This document shows positions 1-9,171 of a DNA stretch of 40,824 bases, piece by piece. Below the pieces are notes generated by a model, which did not search any database, was not told the DNA's origin, and saw only the letters and a list, made by a program, of their open reading frames with translations. Source of the stretch: Nitrosomonas sp. GTDB taxonomy: Bacteria > Pseudomonadota > Gammaproteobacteria > Burkholderiales > Nitrosomonadaceae. The DNA lies in NCBI GenBank assembly GCA_017994575.1, contig JAGOKN010000018.1, forward strand, positions 1 through 40,824. The letters run 5' to 3'. Position 1 is the stretch's first letter, and each line of letters opens with the position of its first letter. The translations under genes and the position numbers were made by a program.

Positions 1-326
1 TTTGTGGAAAGATTCTATTATCTCCACCTTAGCACGTAGATGCCGTCAGGTCCGCGAGGGGCTCTAACTCAATTCCTATTGCTTACCTCGGCTCCCCGGT
101 GGGGAGGGAGGCGTCCATACCATCTCCGCTATTTACACCCCGTGCTTTTCAGTGAAATAGCGGCCAAGCAGTGCATTTGGCGTGCTCCGGAAAAACTGCA
201 AATGCGAGTATTGCGAGGCCATTTTTCTCTCCCTTGGATGGGTAAACGTCAATTCATTTGGACCACACCGGACTTTGCGGTACAGTACAACACTTTCACA
301 GTACATGCGCCACCCAAGGGGAAAAC
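1..326. other. non-coding leader upstream of the restriction operon, with inverted repeats
   Basis: No convincing gene is visible in this stretch. It contains a perfect 9-bp inverted repeat, CCGCTATTT at 126-134 and AAATAGCGG at 155-163, with a 20-nt loop. A short GC hairpin (CTCCCC/GGGGAG) lies at 92-106, and GCATTTG and CAAATGC half-sites lie around 172-205. These could be operator or RNA structures controlling the downstream operon, but neither hairpin is followed by a T tract, so I do not call a terminator. Confidence 0.4.
282..305 (+). promoter_or_regulatory. candidate operator: two direct copies of ACAGTACA
   Basis: ACAGTACA occurs at 282-289 and again at 298-305, 16 nt apart, just upstream of the first gene. 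Ribbon-helix-helix proteins usually bind short repeated or palindromic sites near their own promoters, and the first gene encodes such a protein. An autoregulatory operator is therefore a reasonable inference. No footprint or homologous operator is known to me. Confidence 0.3.
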
Positions 327-539
327 ATGGCTTCCGCCAAGACCGCCACGCTGACATTTCGTATCGAACCCGAGCTCAAGGAAGCCGTGCGCATCGCTTC
401 GGTGAATGAGCACCGCTCTATCGCCAACATGATTGCGGTGATGATCCGTGACTACTGCGGGTGGGTAGGGGTTGAGATTCAGGCACCCGAGGTGCAGCCG
501 TCGAAGGCCGCGCGCAAAGCAACGCCAAGCAAGCGCTAA
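327..539 (+). CDS. ribbon-helix-helix (CopG/Arc-like) small DNA-binding protein
   Basis: A 70-residue protein. The N-terminal stretch around residues 5-14 (TATLTFRIEP) reads as the DNA-contacting beta strand of the RHH fold. It is followed by two helices (ELKEAVRIASV and SIANMIAVMIRDYC). The C-terminus is basic and low in complexity. I chose the ATG at 327 because AAGGGG sits 7 nt upstream; a longer in-frame ORF begins at 258 but its extra residues look non-coding. It lies 24 nt before hsdM on the same strand, so it probably controls the restriction operon, which would fit the need to delay HsdR after entry into a new host. The regulator role is inferred from fold and position only. Confidence 0.7.
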   Translation: MASAKTATLTFRIEPELKEAVRIASVNEHRSIANMIAVMIRDYCGWVGVEIQAPEVQPSKAARKATPSKR

Positions 540-563
540 TTCAAACAAACAGGAAAATCCCCC

Positions 564-2894
564 ATGGATCAAGCACAGCTCAACTGGCTGACCAACTTCA
601 TCTGGAACATCGCCGACGATGTACTGCGCGATGTCTATGTGCGCGGCAAATACCGCGACGTTATTCTGCCTATGACCGTGCTGCGCCGCCTCGACGCCGT
701 GCTGGAGCCAACCAAGCAGACGGTGCTCGATATGAAAGCCGCACTCGACAAGGAACTGATCGCCAACCAGGACGACGCCCTGCGCGCCGCATCCGGTCAG
801 GCGTTCTACAACACCTCGCCCTTTCTGCTGCGCGATCTGAAAGCCCGCTCTACCCAGCAGAAACTCAAGGACGACTTTGAGGCCTACCTCGACGGCTTCT
901 CGCCCAATGTGCAGGACATCCTGACCAACTTCGAGTTTCGCAACCAGATCCCCCGCCTGTCCAAAGCCGACGCCCTTGGCATGCTCATCGAGAAGTTCCT
1001 CGACAAGGACATCAACATCAGCCCGTATGCCGTCGGCGAACTGCCCGGACTCGATAACCACTCTATGGGAACGATGTTCGAAGAGCTGGTACGGAAATTC
1101 AATGAGGACAACAACGAGGAAGCGGGGCAACACTGGACTCCGCGCGATGTCGTCAAGCTCATGGCAAGCCTCATGTTCCTGCCGGTGGCCGACAAAATCG
1201 AATCCGGCACTTACCTGCTCTACGACTGCGCCTGCGGCACCGGCGGCATGCTCACAGTGGCCGAGGAAACGCTCCAGCAGATTGGCAAGGATCACGGCAA
1301 GCAAGTCGCCACCCACCTTTATGGTCAGGAAATCAACGGTGAGACCTACGCCATCTGCAAGGCCGATCTTTTGCTCAAAGGCGATGGCGACGCGGCCGAC
1401 AATATCGTCGGCGGCCCGGAACACAGCACGCTGGCTAACGATGCTTTTCGCTCTCGCGAGTTTGACTTCATGCTCGCCAATCCGCCTTACGGCAAAAGCT
1501 GGAAAAGCGACCTGGAGCGCATGGGAGGCAAGAAAGACCTGAAAGACCCGCGTTTCGTCATCAACCACGCGGGCGATGCCGAATACTCGCTGATCACCCG
1601 CTCCAGCGACGGCCAGATGCTCTTTCTGGCCAACATGCTCAGCAAGATGAAGCACGACACGCCGCTCGGTAGTCGCATCGCCGAGATCCATAACGGCTCG
1701 TCGCTGTTCACGGGGGACGCCGGGCAGGGCGAAAGCAATATCCGCCGCTGGATCATCGAGAGTGACTGGCTGGAGGCCATCGTCGCCTTGCCGTTGAACC
1801 TGTTCTACAACACCGGCATCGCCACCTACATCTGGGTGCTGACCAATCGCAAACCCGCGCACCGCAAAGGCCAGATCCAGCTCATCGACGCTACTCAATG
1901 GTTCAAGCCGTTGCGCAAGAACATGGGCAAGAAGAATTGCGAACTCGCCGCCGATGACATCCAGCGCATCTGCGACGCCTTCCTCGCGTTCAAGGAAACG
2001 CCGCAGTCAAAAATCTTCCCCAACGCCGCCTTCGGTTATTGGAAGGTCAAGGTTGAGCGTCCGCTACGCCTGCACAGCCAACTCACGCGGCAACGCATCG
2101 AGACCCTGCGCTTTGCCTCCGGCGACGAAGAGATTCGCGCCGCGCTTTACGAGCAACTTGGCGACGCGCTCTTTGAAAATCCCGCCAGCGTCCTCGATCA
2201 ACTGGAGAAACTCGTCAACGACTGGGGAAAAGGCGACAGCGACGAGGATGACGAGGAAGGCGAGTCTGACGCGCCGAAAAAGACCCTTTCTGACAAGAAG
2301 AAAAAGAAGCTCCTCAGTGAAGCCACCTGGCAACGCGATACCCAGCTTATCGAAATCGCCACCAAGCTGCGCGAAGAACTCGGTGACAGCTTGATCGAAG
2401 ATCACAACATCTTCCTCGAGCGCACGAATGCCGCGCTGAAACAGCTCGGGATCAAGCTCAGTGCCGCCGACTTGAAGCTCATCGTCAACGCCGTCAGTTG
2501 GCGCGTGGAGGATGCGCCCCGCGCCATCAAGAAAATCTACAAGCCCGGCAAAGCCCAGCCCGATCCCTTGCGCGGCCTGTTCGAGGCGACGATCGACGGC
2601 AAGACCTGCGTCGTCGAATACGAGCCCGACAACGAACTACGCGACTATGAGCAAATCCCGCTGCTTGAAGACGGCGGCATCGAAGCCTTCATCCGCCGCG
2701 AAGTTCTGCCCTACACGCCCGATGCGTGGATCGTCGAGGCCGACACCAAGATCGGCTATGAAGTCAGCTTCCCCCGCCACTTCTACCAGCCACCGAAGCT
2801 CCGCACTCTGGCGGAAATCAGCGCCAACATCCTTGCGCTGGAGCAGGAGACCGAAGGGCTACTCAGTGAAATCACCGGAGGGGGCGCCTCATGA
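564..2894 (+). CDS. hsdM: type I restriction-modification system DNA methyltransferase subunit HsdM
   Basis: A 776-residue N6-adenine methyltransferase subunit. With HsdS it forms the modification enzyme, and with HsdR the restriction complex. Residues ~5-150 match the helical HsdM N-terminal domain (WNIADDVLRDVYVRGKYRD). The SAM-binding motif I is DCACGTGGM at about residue 220, and the catalytic motif IV is NPPYG at about residue 305. The protein is longer than classical HsdM (roughly 500-530 aa). An acidic/lysine-rich linker near residues 560-590 leads to an extra ~190-residue C-terminal region seen in a subgroup of type I systems. The stop codon overlaps the ATG of the next gene (ATGA), which implies translational coupling. 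Identification is firm; the role of the C-terminal extension is unknown. Confidence 0.95.
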   Translation: MDQAQLNWLTNFIWNIADDVLRDVYVRGKYRDVILPMTVLRRLDAVLEPTKQTVLDMKAALDKELIANQDDALRAASGQAFYNTSPFLLRDLKARSTQQKLKDDFEAYLDGFSPNVQDILTNFEFRNQIPRLSKADALGMLIEKFLDKDINISPYAVGELPGLDNHSMGTMFEELVRKFNEDNNEEAGQHWTPRDVVKLMASLMFLPVADKIESGTYLLYDCACGTGGMLTVAEETLQQIGKDHGKQVATHLYGQEINGETYAICKADLLLKGDGDAADNIVGGPEHSTLANDAFRSREFDFMLANPPYGKSWKSDLERMGGKKDLKDPRFVINHAGDAEYSLITRSSDGQMLFLANMLSKMKHDTPLGSRIAEIHNGSSLFTGDAGQGESNIRRWIIESDWLEAIVALPLNLFYNTGIATYIWVLTNRKPAHRKGQIQLIDATQWFKPLRKNMGKKNCELAADDIQRICDAFLAFKETPQSKIFPNAAFGYWKVKVERPLRLHSQLTRQRIETLRFASGDEEIRAALYEQLGDALFENPASVLDQLEKLVNDWGKGDSDEDDEEGESDAPKKTLSDKKKKKLLSEATWQRDTQLIEIATKLREELGDSLIEDHNIFLERTNAALKQLGIKLSAADLKLIVNAVSWRVEDAPRAIKKIYKPGKAQPDPLRGLFEATIDGKTCVVEYEPDNELRDYEQIPLLEDGGIEAFIRREVLPYTPDAWIVEADTKIGYEVSFPRHFYQPPKLRTLAEISANILALEQETEGLLSEITGGGAS

Positions 2895-3937
2895 GCGCAA
2901 GGATCGAACTGCTAGCATCCATAGCTAACACAATCCATGACTATCGGGCTGGTGAAATCGCAGCACCTACACCTGATCATGTGGATCGGTGGGCGCAGCA
3001 GTTCAGCGCCGATGTGCAGCTTCCATTGTTGGAGGAATTGAATTTCGTCCTCGACAAGACCTATTTTTCAAAAAAGGTCGTATCGGAGTTCTTCGCTCAC
3101 CAGATACAGAACGACAAAATCGCCGGGAACAACCCATGTGCGTTTTGGCAGCAAGCAAATATATTGAACATTCAGGAGCACGGCGAGAGTCAAAAGGAAA
3201 TCGTTGCCCTGTTTGGTGAAGCCCTCGCCACTAAATGCGGTATCACTGTCAAAGACTGCGGCAGTGCGGACGGCCCTTTCTTCTATTTGGATGATGTGCT
3301 GTTTAGTGGCGGAAGGATTGGCACTGACCTTCGGACATGGATTCAGAACGATGCACCAGCTAAGGCAACGGTCCACATTCTCGTCATAGGCACGCATTGC
3401 CTCGGCGAGTGGCAGTGCCTTGAAGGGTTGAAGAAGGCGGCAACCGAGGCTGGCAAGGAGATCACATTCAGTTGCTGGGCAGCGATCCGCTTTGAGAACA
3501 GGAAGAAGTACAAGAACTCTGCCGAAGTACTCTGGCCTGCGGTTGTTCCAAACGATCAGGCCCTCGCCACATACATGGCACTGGAGACGAAATTTCCCTT
3601 CGAACCCCGAGCAGCCGGCGGCGCCATGGAAACCAATGTCTTCTCTGGTGAGCCCGGTCGGCAATTGATCGAACGTGAGTTGCTTCTCGCAGGCATCAAG
3701 ATTCGTGCGGGCTGCCAAGACCCCAAGAAATCGATGCGTCCCTTGGGATTCAGCGCATTCGGTCTTGGTTTTGGATCGACGATTGTGACTTATCGCAATT
3801 GCCCGAATAATTGCCCTCTCGCCCTTTGGTGGGGTGATCCGGATGCGACATCCGGCGCAATGCATTGGTACCCGCTTCTGCCCCGCAAGACCTACGCTCA
3901 ATCGATTAACTTCCCGGACCTCGGAATAGAGCTATGA
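2891..3937 (+). CDS. phosphoribosyltransferase-like protein (PRTase-CE type) inside the restriction operon
   Basis: A 348-residue protein with no classical restriction domain. Residues 131-142 (FYLDDVLFSGGR) match the PRPP-binding loop of type I phosphoribosyltransferases, which has two acidic residues followed by a small Ser/Gly-rich turn. It is followed by a hydrophobic beta strand (ATVHILVIGTH, about 159-169) typical of the Rossmann-like core. I recall a PRTase-like family associated with prokaryotic conflict systems, and this protein fits it best. It overlaps hsdM upstream and the NADAR-HsdS gene downstream by 4 nt each, so it is made with the restriction subunits. It may bind or act on a nucleotide or PRPP to gate restriction, or it may take part in a base modification. 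Both ideas are inference. Confidence 0.75.
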   Translation: MSARIELLASIANTIHDYRAGEIAAPTPDHVDRWAQQFSADVQLPLLEELNFVLDKTYFSKKVVSEFFAHQIQNDKIAGNNPCAFWQQANILNIQEHGESQKEIVALFGEALATKCGITVKDCGSADGPFFYLDDVLFSGGRIGTDLRTWIQNDAPAKATVHILVIGTHCLGEWQCLEGLKKAATEAGKEITFSCWAAIRFENRKKYKNSAEVLWPAVVPNDQALATYMALETKFPFEPRAAGGAMETNVFSGEPGRQLIERELLLAGIKIRAGCQDPKKSMRPLGFSAFGLGFGSTIVTYRNCPNNCPLALWWGDPDATSGAMHWYPLLPRKTYAQSINFPDLGIEL

Positions 3938-6036
3938 GCGGGAGCAAGGAAATACGTACCTACGTACGATCTGAATGTGCAGTCTTTCGCAAGACCGCCG
4001 AAGCTTTTGGCGGCTTGTCGAACATGGCGCCCGGGTTTCCTGTAAGGGTCAATGGCGTGCGCATTTTGACCGTGGAGGCGCTGTACCAGGCGTGTCGCTT
4101 TCCCCATCAGCCAGAGGTGCAGCGCAAGATTATTGAGCAGACCAGTCCCATGACGGCCAAAATGGTGGGCAAGCCTTTTCGGGATGATTCACGCCCTGAT
4201 TGGGATCGGGTTCGCGTGAAAATCATGCGCTGGGTATTGCGGCTCAAGCTCGCAATGCACTGGTCAAAGTTTAGTGAACTCCTGTTATCGACAGGAGACC
4301 GCCCGATTGTCGAAGACTCGCGCAAGGACGACTTCTGGGGAGCGATACCGACCAATAGCACGACACTGGTCGGCATGAATGTTCTTGGACGGTTGCTGAT
4401 GGAGCTAAGAGAAGAGATCAAGCAAGGCGCAGAACTTCGGCGAGTCGAGCCACCCGCGATTTTGGACTTCTTACTGTTTGGTGAGCAACTAGGAGCGGTC
4501 GATTTTCGGGCTGACAAAAGTGCGGAGTATGTCGTGGGTGGGGCGAACACTGGTTACGCTGTCCATGAATCGCCGATGCCCCTCTTCGCGGATTTGCCAT
4601 TCGAATCGCCAGTCGGCCATCCGTCGACAGACGCACCCCACGGCGTTACTCAAGAGAACGGCGGCATGATCGAGGGACTCAAGCCGTATGCGGAATACAA
4701 GGAGTCGGGGCATCGCTGGCTTGGTCAAGTGCCGCGCCGCTGGTTGTTGCTTCCGCTTTGCAGGGTCGCAACGCCGAAAAGTGAATGCGGTAGAACCGAC
4801 TTGGAATTGCTCTCCGTTTATCTCCATCGGGGTGTAATTCGCTACTCGGATAGCGGAGGACAAGTTCACAAGCCGAACATGGACTTGAGCAAGTATCAGG
4901 TCGTCGAGCCCGGCGACTTCGTCTTGAACAATCAGCAGGCGTGGCGGGGTTCAATTGGCGTGTCCAAATACCAAGGAATCATCAGCCCTGCCTATGTGGT
5001 GATGAAACTTTCGCCGTCACTTGCACCGGGCTATGCAAATTATCTCTTTCGTTCTCCCGCAATGGTTGCTCAATACGTCGTGGCGTCGCGAGGCGTCGGT
5101 GACATCCAGCGAAACCTTTACTACCCCGATCTTCGCGGCTCTACGGTCGTCGTCCCGCCGCTCGAAGAACAAGCGGCCATCGTGCGGTTTCTGGACCACG
5201 CAAACCGCAAGATCGACGGCTTCATCCGCGCCAAGCGCAAGCTGATTGGTCTGCTGATCGAGAAGAAGCAGGCCATCATCCACCGCGCCGTCACCCGCGG
5301 CCTCCACCCCGACGTCCCTCTCAAGCCCTCCGGCATCCCCTGGCTGGGCGACATCCCGATGCATTGGGAAGTGCGGCGGGCCAAGTATCTCTTCCGCGAA
5401 GTCGATGACCGTTCAAAGGAAGGCAAAGAAACGCACTTGGCCATGAGTCAGCGCCTTGGGCTTGTTCCAAGCAGCATGGTCGAAAGCGCCATGCGATCCG
5501 AGTCTTACGCCGGTGCGAAGCTGTGCCAGGAAGGCGATCTCGTTTTGAACCGCCTGAAAGCTCACCTCGGCGTTTTTGCGTTGGCTAAGCAAGGCGGTGT
5601 CATCAGTCCGGACTATTCGGTATTTCGGAAGCGGGCCGCAATCAGCATGGAGTATTACGAAAGCGTTCTGAAGTCATCCGCCTGCCGCCGCGAGCTTCGC
5701 ATTCGTGCCAAGGGGCTCGTCGAAGGTTTCTGGCGGCTCTACACGGACGACTTTTACGACATCCGGCTTCCAGTTCCGCCGCTGGAAGAACAAAGAGGAA
5801 TCATGTTGGTGATGACCGTCGAAACTGCTGCCCTCAACACCGCCATCGCCCGCACCGAGCGAGAAATCGCGCTAATGCAGGAATACCGGACGCGCCTGAC
5901 CGCCGACCTGGTGACGGGCAAGCTGGATGCGCGCGAAGCCACCGCCAAGTTGCCCGACTTGCCCACCGACACCGCCGCCGAAGCACTCACCGAAGAGGCA
6001 CCCGACGACACCGAAACCGAGGACGCAGAAGCATGA
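3934..6036 (+). CDS. hsdS: NADAR domain fused to type I specificity subunit HsdS
   Basis: A 700-residue fusion. Residues ~16-165 form a NADAR (YbiA-like) domain. Visible motifs are AFGGLSNMAPGFPV, TVEALYQACRF with the conserved Glu, TGDRPIVEDSRKDDFWG, and GMNVLGRLLMELRE. NADAR proteins act on ADP-ribose and N-glycosidic substrates; some remove ADP-ribose from guanine in DNA. Residues ~245-700 are an ordinary HsdS: two target-recognition domains, each followed by a conserved helical spacer (PPLEEQAAIVRFLDHANRKI and a second PPLEEQ copy). They start with MIEGLKPYAEYKESG, which resembles a free-standing HsdS N-terminus. An internal ATG at 4666 could therefore also yield HsdS alone. The 4-nt overlaps on both sides indicate an operon. 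The C-terminal ~30 residues are acidic. Confidence 0.88.
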   Translation: MSGSKEIRTYVRSECAVFRKTAEAFGGLSNMAPGFPVRVNGVRILTVEALYQACRFPHQPEVQRKIIEQTSPMTAKMVGKPFRDDSRPDWDRVRVKIMRWVLRLKLAMHWSKFSELLLSTGDRPIVEDSRKDDFWGAIPTNSTTLVGMNVLGRLLMELREEIKQGAELRRVEPPAILDFLLFGEQLGAVDFRADKSAEYVVGGANTGYAVHESPMPLFADLPFESPVGHPSTDAPHGVTQENGGMIEGLKPYAEYKESGHRWLGQVPRRWLLLPLCRVATPKSECGRTDLELLSVYLHRGVIRYSDSGGQVHKPNMDLSKYQVVEPGDFVLNNQQAWRGSIGVSKYQGIISPAYVVMKLSPSLAPGYANYLFRSPAMVAQYVVASRGVGDIQRNLYYPDLRGSTVVVPPLEEQAAIVRFLDHANRKIDGFIRAKRKLIGLLIEKKQAIIHRAVTRGLHPDVPLKPSGIPWLGDIPMHWEVRRAKYLFREVDDRSKEGKETHLAMSQRLGLVPSSMVESAMRSESYAGAKLCQEGDLVLNRLKAHLGVFALAKQGGVISPDYSVFRKRAAISMEYYESVLKSSACRRELRIRAKGLVEGFWRLYTDDFYDIRLPVPPLEEQRGIMLVMTVETAALNTAIARTEREIALMQEYRTRLTADLVTGKLDAREATAKLPDLPTDTAAEALTEEAPDDTETEDAEA

Positions 6037-9000
6037 AAACCGACACCAGCGAAAAAGGCCTCGAAACACTAGTCATGCGTCACATGACCGGCGTGAATGG
6101 CTTGCCCAGCGGCGCGCCGTCTGGCGTGCCCGAGCCAGCGCCCGCTTATGGTGGCACGGGCTGGTTTGCCGGTAACTCCGCCGCTTATGACCGCGAGTTT
6201 GCCGTCGATAACGAACAGCTCTTTACCTTTCTACGCACCACCCAGCCCGAGGAATACGCCAAGCTGGGCATAGCCGATTACCGCGACACCAAAGGCATGG
6301 CGCGGCAGAAGTTCCTCGCCCAACTCCAAGGTGAGATCACCCGGCGCGGGGTGATCAATGTGCTGCGCAATGGCATCAAGCACGGGGCGCTGAGTTTTGA
6401 CCTGTTCTACGGCACGCCTTCGGCAGACAACGCCAAGGCGGTGGCGCGCCATGCCACCAACCGGTTCAGCATCACCCGCCAGCTTTATTACAGCCGCGAT
6501 CAAACCAAACGTTCATTGGATTTGTGCGCCTTCATCAACGGCCTGCCGGTGATCACCTTCGAACTAAAGAACAGCTTGACTAAACAGACGGTGGACGACG
6601 CGGTGGAGCAATATAAACGCGACCGTGATCCGCGGGAAACATTATTTTTCTTTGGTCGCTGCGTGGTGCATTTCGCGGTGGACGACAGCGAGGTGCGCAT
6701 GTGCACCGCCCTTAAAGGCAGCAAGGGCATGGCGAAGGAGTCGTGGTTTCTGCCGTTCAACCAGGGCTGGAACGACGGCGCGGGCAATCCGCCCAACCCC
6801 GATGGCCTGAAGACCGATTACTTGTGGAAGCGCATCCTCACCCCGGTGCGGCTGACCGACATTCTGGAGAACTACGCCCAGATCGTTGAGGAAGTGAACC
6901 CGAAGACAGGCAAGAAAAAGCAGGTGCAGATTTTCCCCCGTTACCACCAGCTTGAGGTGGTTCGGCAGACGCTCGCCGATGTGCTCGAACACGGGGCGGG
7001 CAAGCGTTACCTGATCCAGCACTCGGCGGGCAGCGGCAAGTCGAACTCCATCGCCTGGCTGGCACATCAGTTGATCGGCCTGCGCAAGGACGGGGCGGAG
7101 GTATTCGACTCGATCATCGTCATCACCGATCGCCGCCTGCTCGACCAGCAAATCCGCGAGACCATCAAAGGCTTTGCCCAGGTGGGCAGCATCATCGGCG
7201 CGGTGAAAGAAGGCGCGGGCAGCTCGAAGACCGAACAGTTGGCGAAGTTCCTCAAGGACGGCAAGAAGATCATCATCTCCACCGTGCAGACCTTTCCCTT
7301 TGTGCTCGACAGCATCGGCGAGGCGCATCGCGGCGGCAGGTTCGCCATCATCATCGACGAGGCGCACTCCAGCCAAGGCGGGCGAGCCACGGCGGCGATG
7401 AGCATGGCTTTGTCGGAAGGCGGTGCAGAGCAGGAAGACGAAACCACCGAGGACAAGATCAACCGCATCATTGAAACGCGCAAGTTGCTACCCAACGCTA
7501 GCTACTTCGCCTTCACCGCCACGCCCAAGAGCAAGACGCTGGAGATTTTTGGCGTGCCCTATGAAGTGGGCGGCGAGGTGAAGCACCGGCCTTTCCATGG
7601 CTACACGATGAAGCAGGCGATTCAGGAGGGTTTCATTCTCGATGTGCTGAAGCACTACACGCCGGTGGAGAGCTATTACCGTCTGGCCAAGACCGTGGCG
7701 GGCGATCCAGAATACGACATCAAGAAGGCGCGCAAGAAGCTGCGCGTGTATGTGGAAAGCCACAGCAAGGCCATCCGCGACAAGGCCGAGATCATGGTGG
7801 ACCACTTTCTCGAACAGGTGATCGGTCAGCACAAGATTGGTGGACAAGCACGGGCGATGGTGGTGACGGGCAGCATCCAGCGGGCGATCCAGTATTTCTT
7901 CGCGTTTCGGGCTTACCTCGCCGAGTTGAAAAGCCCGTATCAGGCGATTGTCGCTTTCTCCGGCGAGCCGGAATACAACGGCGAGAAGGTCAGCGAGGCG
8001 AAGCTGAATGGGTTTCCGAGCAACGACATTGCCGACCGGATTCAGGAGGATCCGTATCGTTTCTTGATCTGTGCCGACAAGTTTCAGACCGGCTACGACG
8101 AGCCGCTGTTGCACACGATGTATGTGGACAAGACGCTCAGCGGCATCAAGGCCGTGCAGACGCTGTCGCGCCTGAACCGGGCGCACCCGAAGAAGAGCGA
8201 TGTGTTCGTGCTCGATTTCCAAAATGACACCGAGACGATAGAGAAGTCGTTTGCCGACTATTACCGCACGACGATTCTCAGCAGCGAGACCGACCCCAAC
8301 AAACTGCACACGCTCAAAGGCGAACTCGACCAGCATCAGGTCTATGCGCCCGAGCAGATCGACGCGCTGGTGGAGCTGTTTCTCGATGGCGCGGCGCGGG
8401 AGAAGCTCGACCCGATTCTCGACGCCTGCGTGGCCGTGTATGTGCATGACCTCGACGAAGACAGCCAAGTGGATTTCAAGGGCAAGGCGAAGACATTTAC
8501 CCGTACTTACGACTTTCTCGCAACGATCCTGCCCTATGGCGTGCAGGAGTGGGAGAAGCTGTCGATATTCCTGAACTTCCTCATCGCCAAATTGCCCGCG
8601 CCGAAAGAGGAAGATCTTGCCAAAGGCATTCTCGACGCGATCGATATGGACAGCTACCGCGCCGAGAAGAAGGCGATGATTGCCATCGCGCTGCCCGATG
8701 CGAATGCGGAGATCGAACCCGCGCCGACCGGTGGCGGCGGGCGTAAACCGGAGCCGGAACTGGACAAGCTCTCGAACATCGTGAAGCAGTTCAACGACCA
8801 GTTTGGCGGGTTGTTTCTCGATTCAAAGGCGGTGGAGAAGCGGATTGTTGAAGTCATCCCACCCAAGGTTGCCGCCGACCCCGCGTATCAAAATGCGATG
8901 AAGAACACGCCGAGCACAGCCCGGATCGAACACGATAAGGCTCTCAAGCGGGTGATCACAGCGATGTTCAAGGACGACGCGCAACTGTTCAAGCAGTTTC

Positions 9001-9074
9001 AGGACAACGAATCGTTCCGAGGCTGGCTGACGGCAACGGTGTTTGGGCTGACCTCTGGGGAGAGTGGAAGTTGA
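6033..9074 (+). CDS. hsdR: type I restriction enzyme motor/endonuclease subunit HsdR
   Basis: A 1013-residue subunit that translocates and cuts unmodified DNA. The nuclease domain shows the PD-(D/E)xK pattern near residues 160-185 (LCAFINGLPVITFELKN, with ELK as the catalytic core). The superfamily 2 helicase motor follows: Walker A (HSAGSGKSNSIAWLAH, about residue 330), motif Ia-like ITDRRLLDQQI, the DEAH box (IIDEAHSSQGG, about 438) and motif III (FAFTATPKSKT, about 490). Length and domain order are normal for HsdR. Its ATG overlaps the hsdS stop (ATGA), completing the hsdM-PRTase-NADAR/hsdS-hsdR operon. It appears intact, so the system is potentially active. Confidence 0.96.
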   Translation: MKTDTSEKGLETLVMRHMTGVNGLPSGAPSGVPEPAPAYGGTGWFAGNSAAYDREFAVDNEQLFTFLRTTQPEEYAKLGIADYRDTKGMARQKFLAQLQGEITRRGVINVLRNGIKHGALSFDLFYGTPSADNAKAVARHATNRFSITRQLYYSRDQTKRSLDLCAFINGLPVITFELKNSLTKQTVDDAVEQYKRDRDPRETLFFFGRCVVHFAVDDSEVRMCTALKGSKGMAKESWFLPFNQGWNDGAGNPPNPDGLKTDYLWKRILTPVRLTDILENYAQIVEEVNPKTGKKKQVQIFPRYHQLEVVRQTLADVLEHGAGKRYLIQHSAGSGKSNSIAWLAHQLIGLRKDGAEVFDSIIVITDRRLLDQQIRETIKGFAQVGSIIGAVKEGAGSSKTEQLAKFLKDGKKIIISTVQTFPFVLDSIGEAHRGGRFAIIIDEAHSSQGGRATAAMSMALSEGGAEQEDETTEDKINRIIETRKLLPNASYFAFTATPKSKTLEIFGVPYEVGGEVKHRPFHGYTMKQAIQEGFILDVLKHYTPVESYYRLAKTVAGDPEYDIKKARKKLRVYVESHSKAIRDKAEIMVDHFLEQVIGQHKIGGQARAMVVTGSIQRAIQYFFAFRAYLAELKSPYQAIVAFSGEPEYNGEKVSEAKLNGFPSNDIADRIQEDPYRFLICADKFQTGYDEPLLHTMYVDKTLSGIKAVQTLSRLNRAHPKKSDVFVLDFQNDTETIEKSFADYYRTTILSSETDPNKLHTLKGELDQHQVYAPEQIDALVELFLDGAAREKLDPILDACVAVYVHDLDEDSQVDFKGKAKTFTRTYDFLATILPYGVQEWEKLSIFLNFLIAKLPAPKEEDLAKGILDAIDMDSYRAEKKAMIAIALPDANAEIEPAPTGGGGRKPEPELDKLSNIVKQFNDQFGGLFLDSKAVEKRIVEVIPPKVAADPAYQNAMKNTPSTARIEHDKALKRVITAMFKDDAQLFKQFQDNESFRGWLTATVFGLTSGESGS

Positions 9075-9168
9075 GCCAGAATTCTCTGCGAGCGCATCAG
9101 ATCAAACTAGGCAAGCCGTCACGGAGAACGCCAAGGCGCTGGGCTTCAAGAATGCGGATTGGAAGTGA
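9064..9168 (+). CDS. possible 34-residue ORF overlapping the hsdR end
   Basis: A GTG-started frame overlaps the last codons of hsdR and encodes a plausible hydrophilic sequence (…QAVTENAKALGFKNADWK) before TGA. A GGGGAG lies immediately upstream but too close to be a good ribosome site. It sits at the junction where GC-rich sequence gives way to AT-rich sequence. It may be the start of a further operon gene truncated at that junction, or it may be noise. Confidence 0.2.
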   Translation: MEVEPEFSASASDQTRQAVTENAKALGFKNADWK

Positions 9169-9171
9169 AGG

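Noticed and set aside
249-1898. A 549-codon open frame on the minus strand opposite hsdM
   Set aside because: The plus strand carries clear HsdM motifs (DCACGTGGM, NPPYG). The minus frame has no recognisable domain and arises from the GC-rich codon pattern.
7488-8468. Long minus-strand frames opposite hsdR
   Set aside because: They lie entirely opposite helicase motifs of HsdR and are low-complexity shadows.
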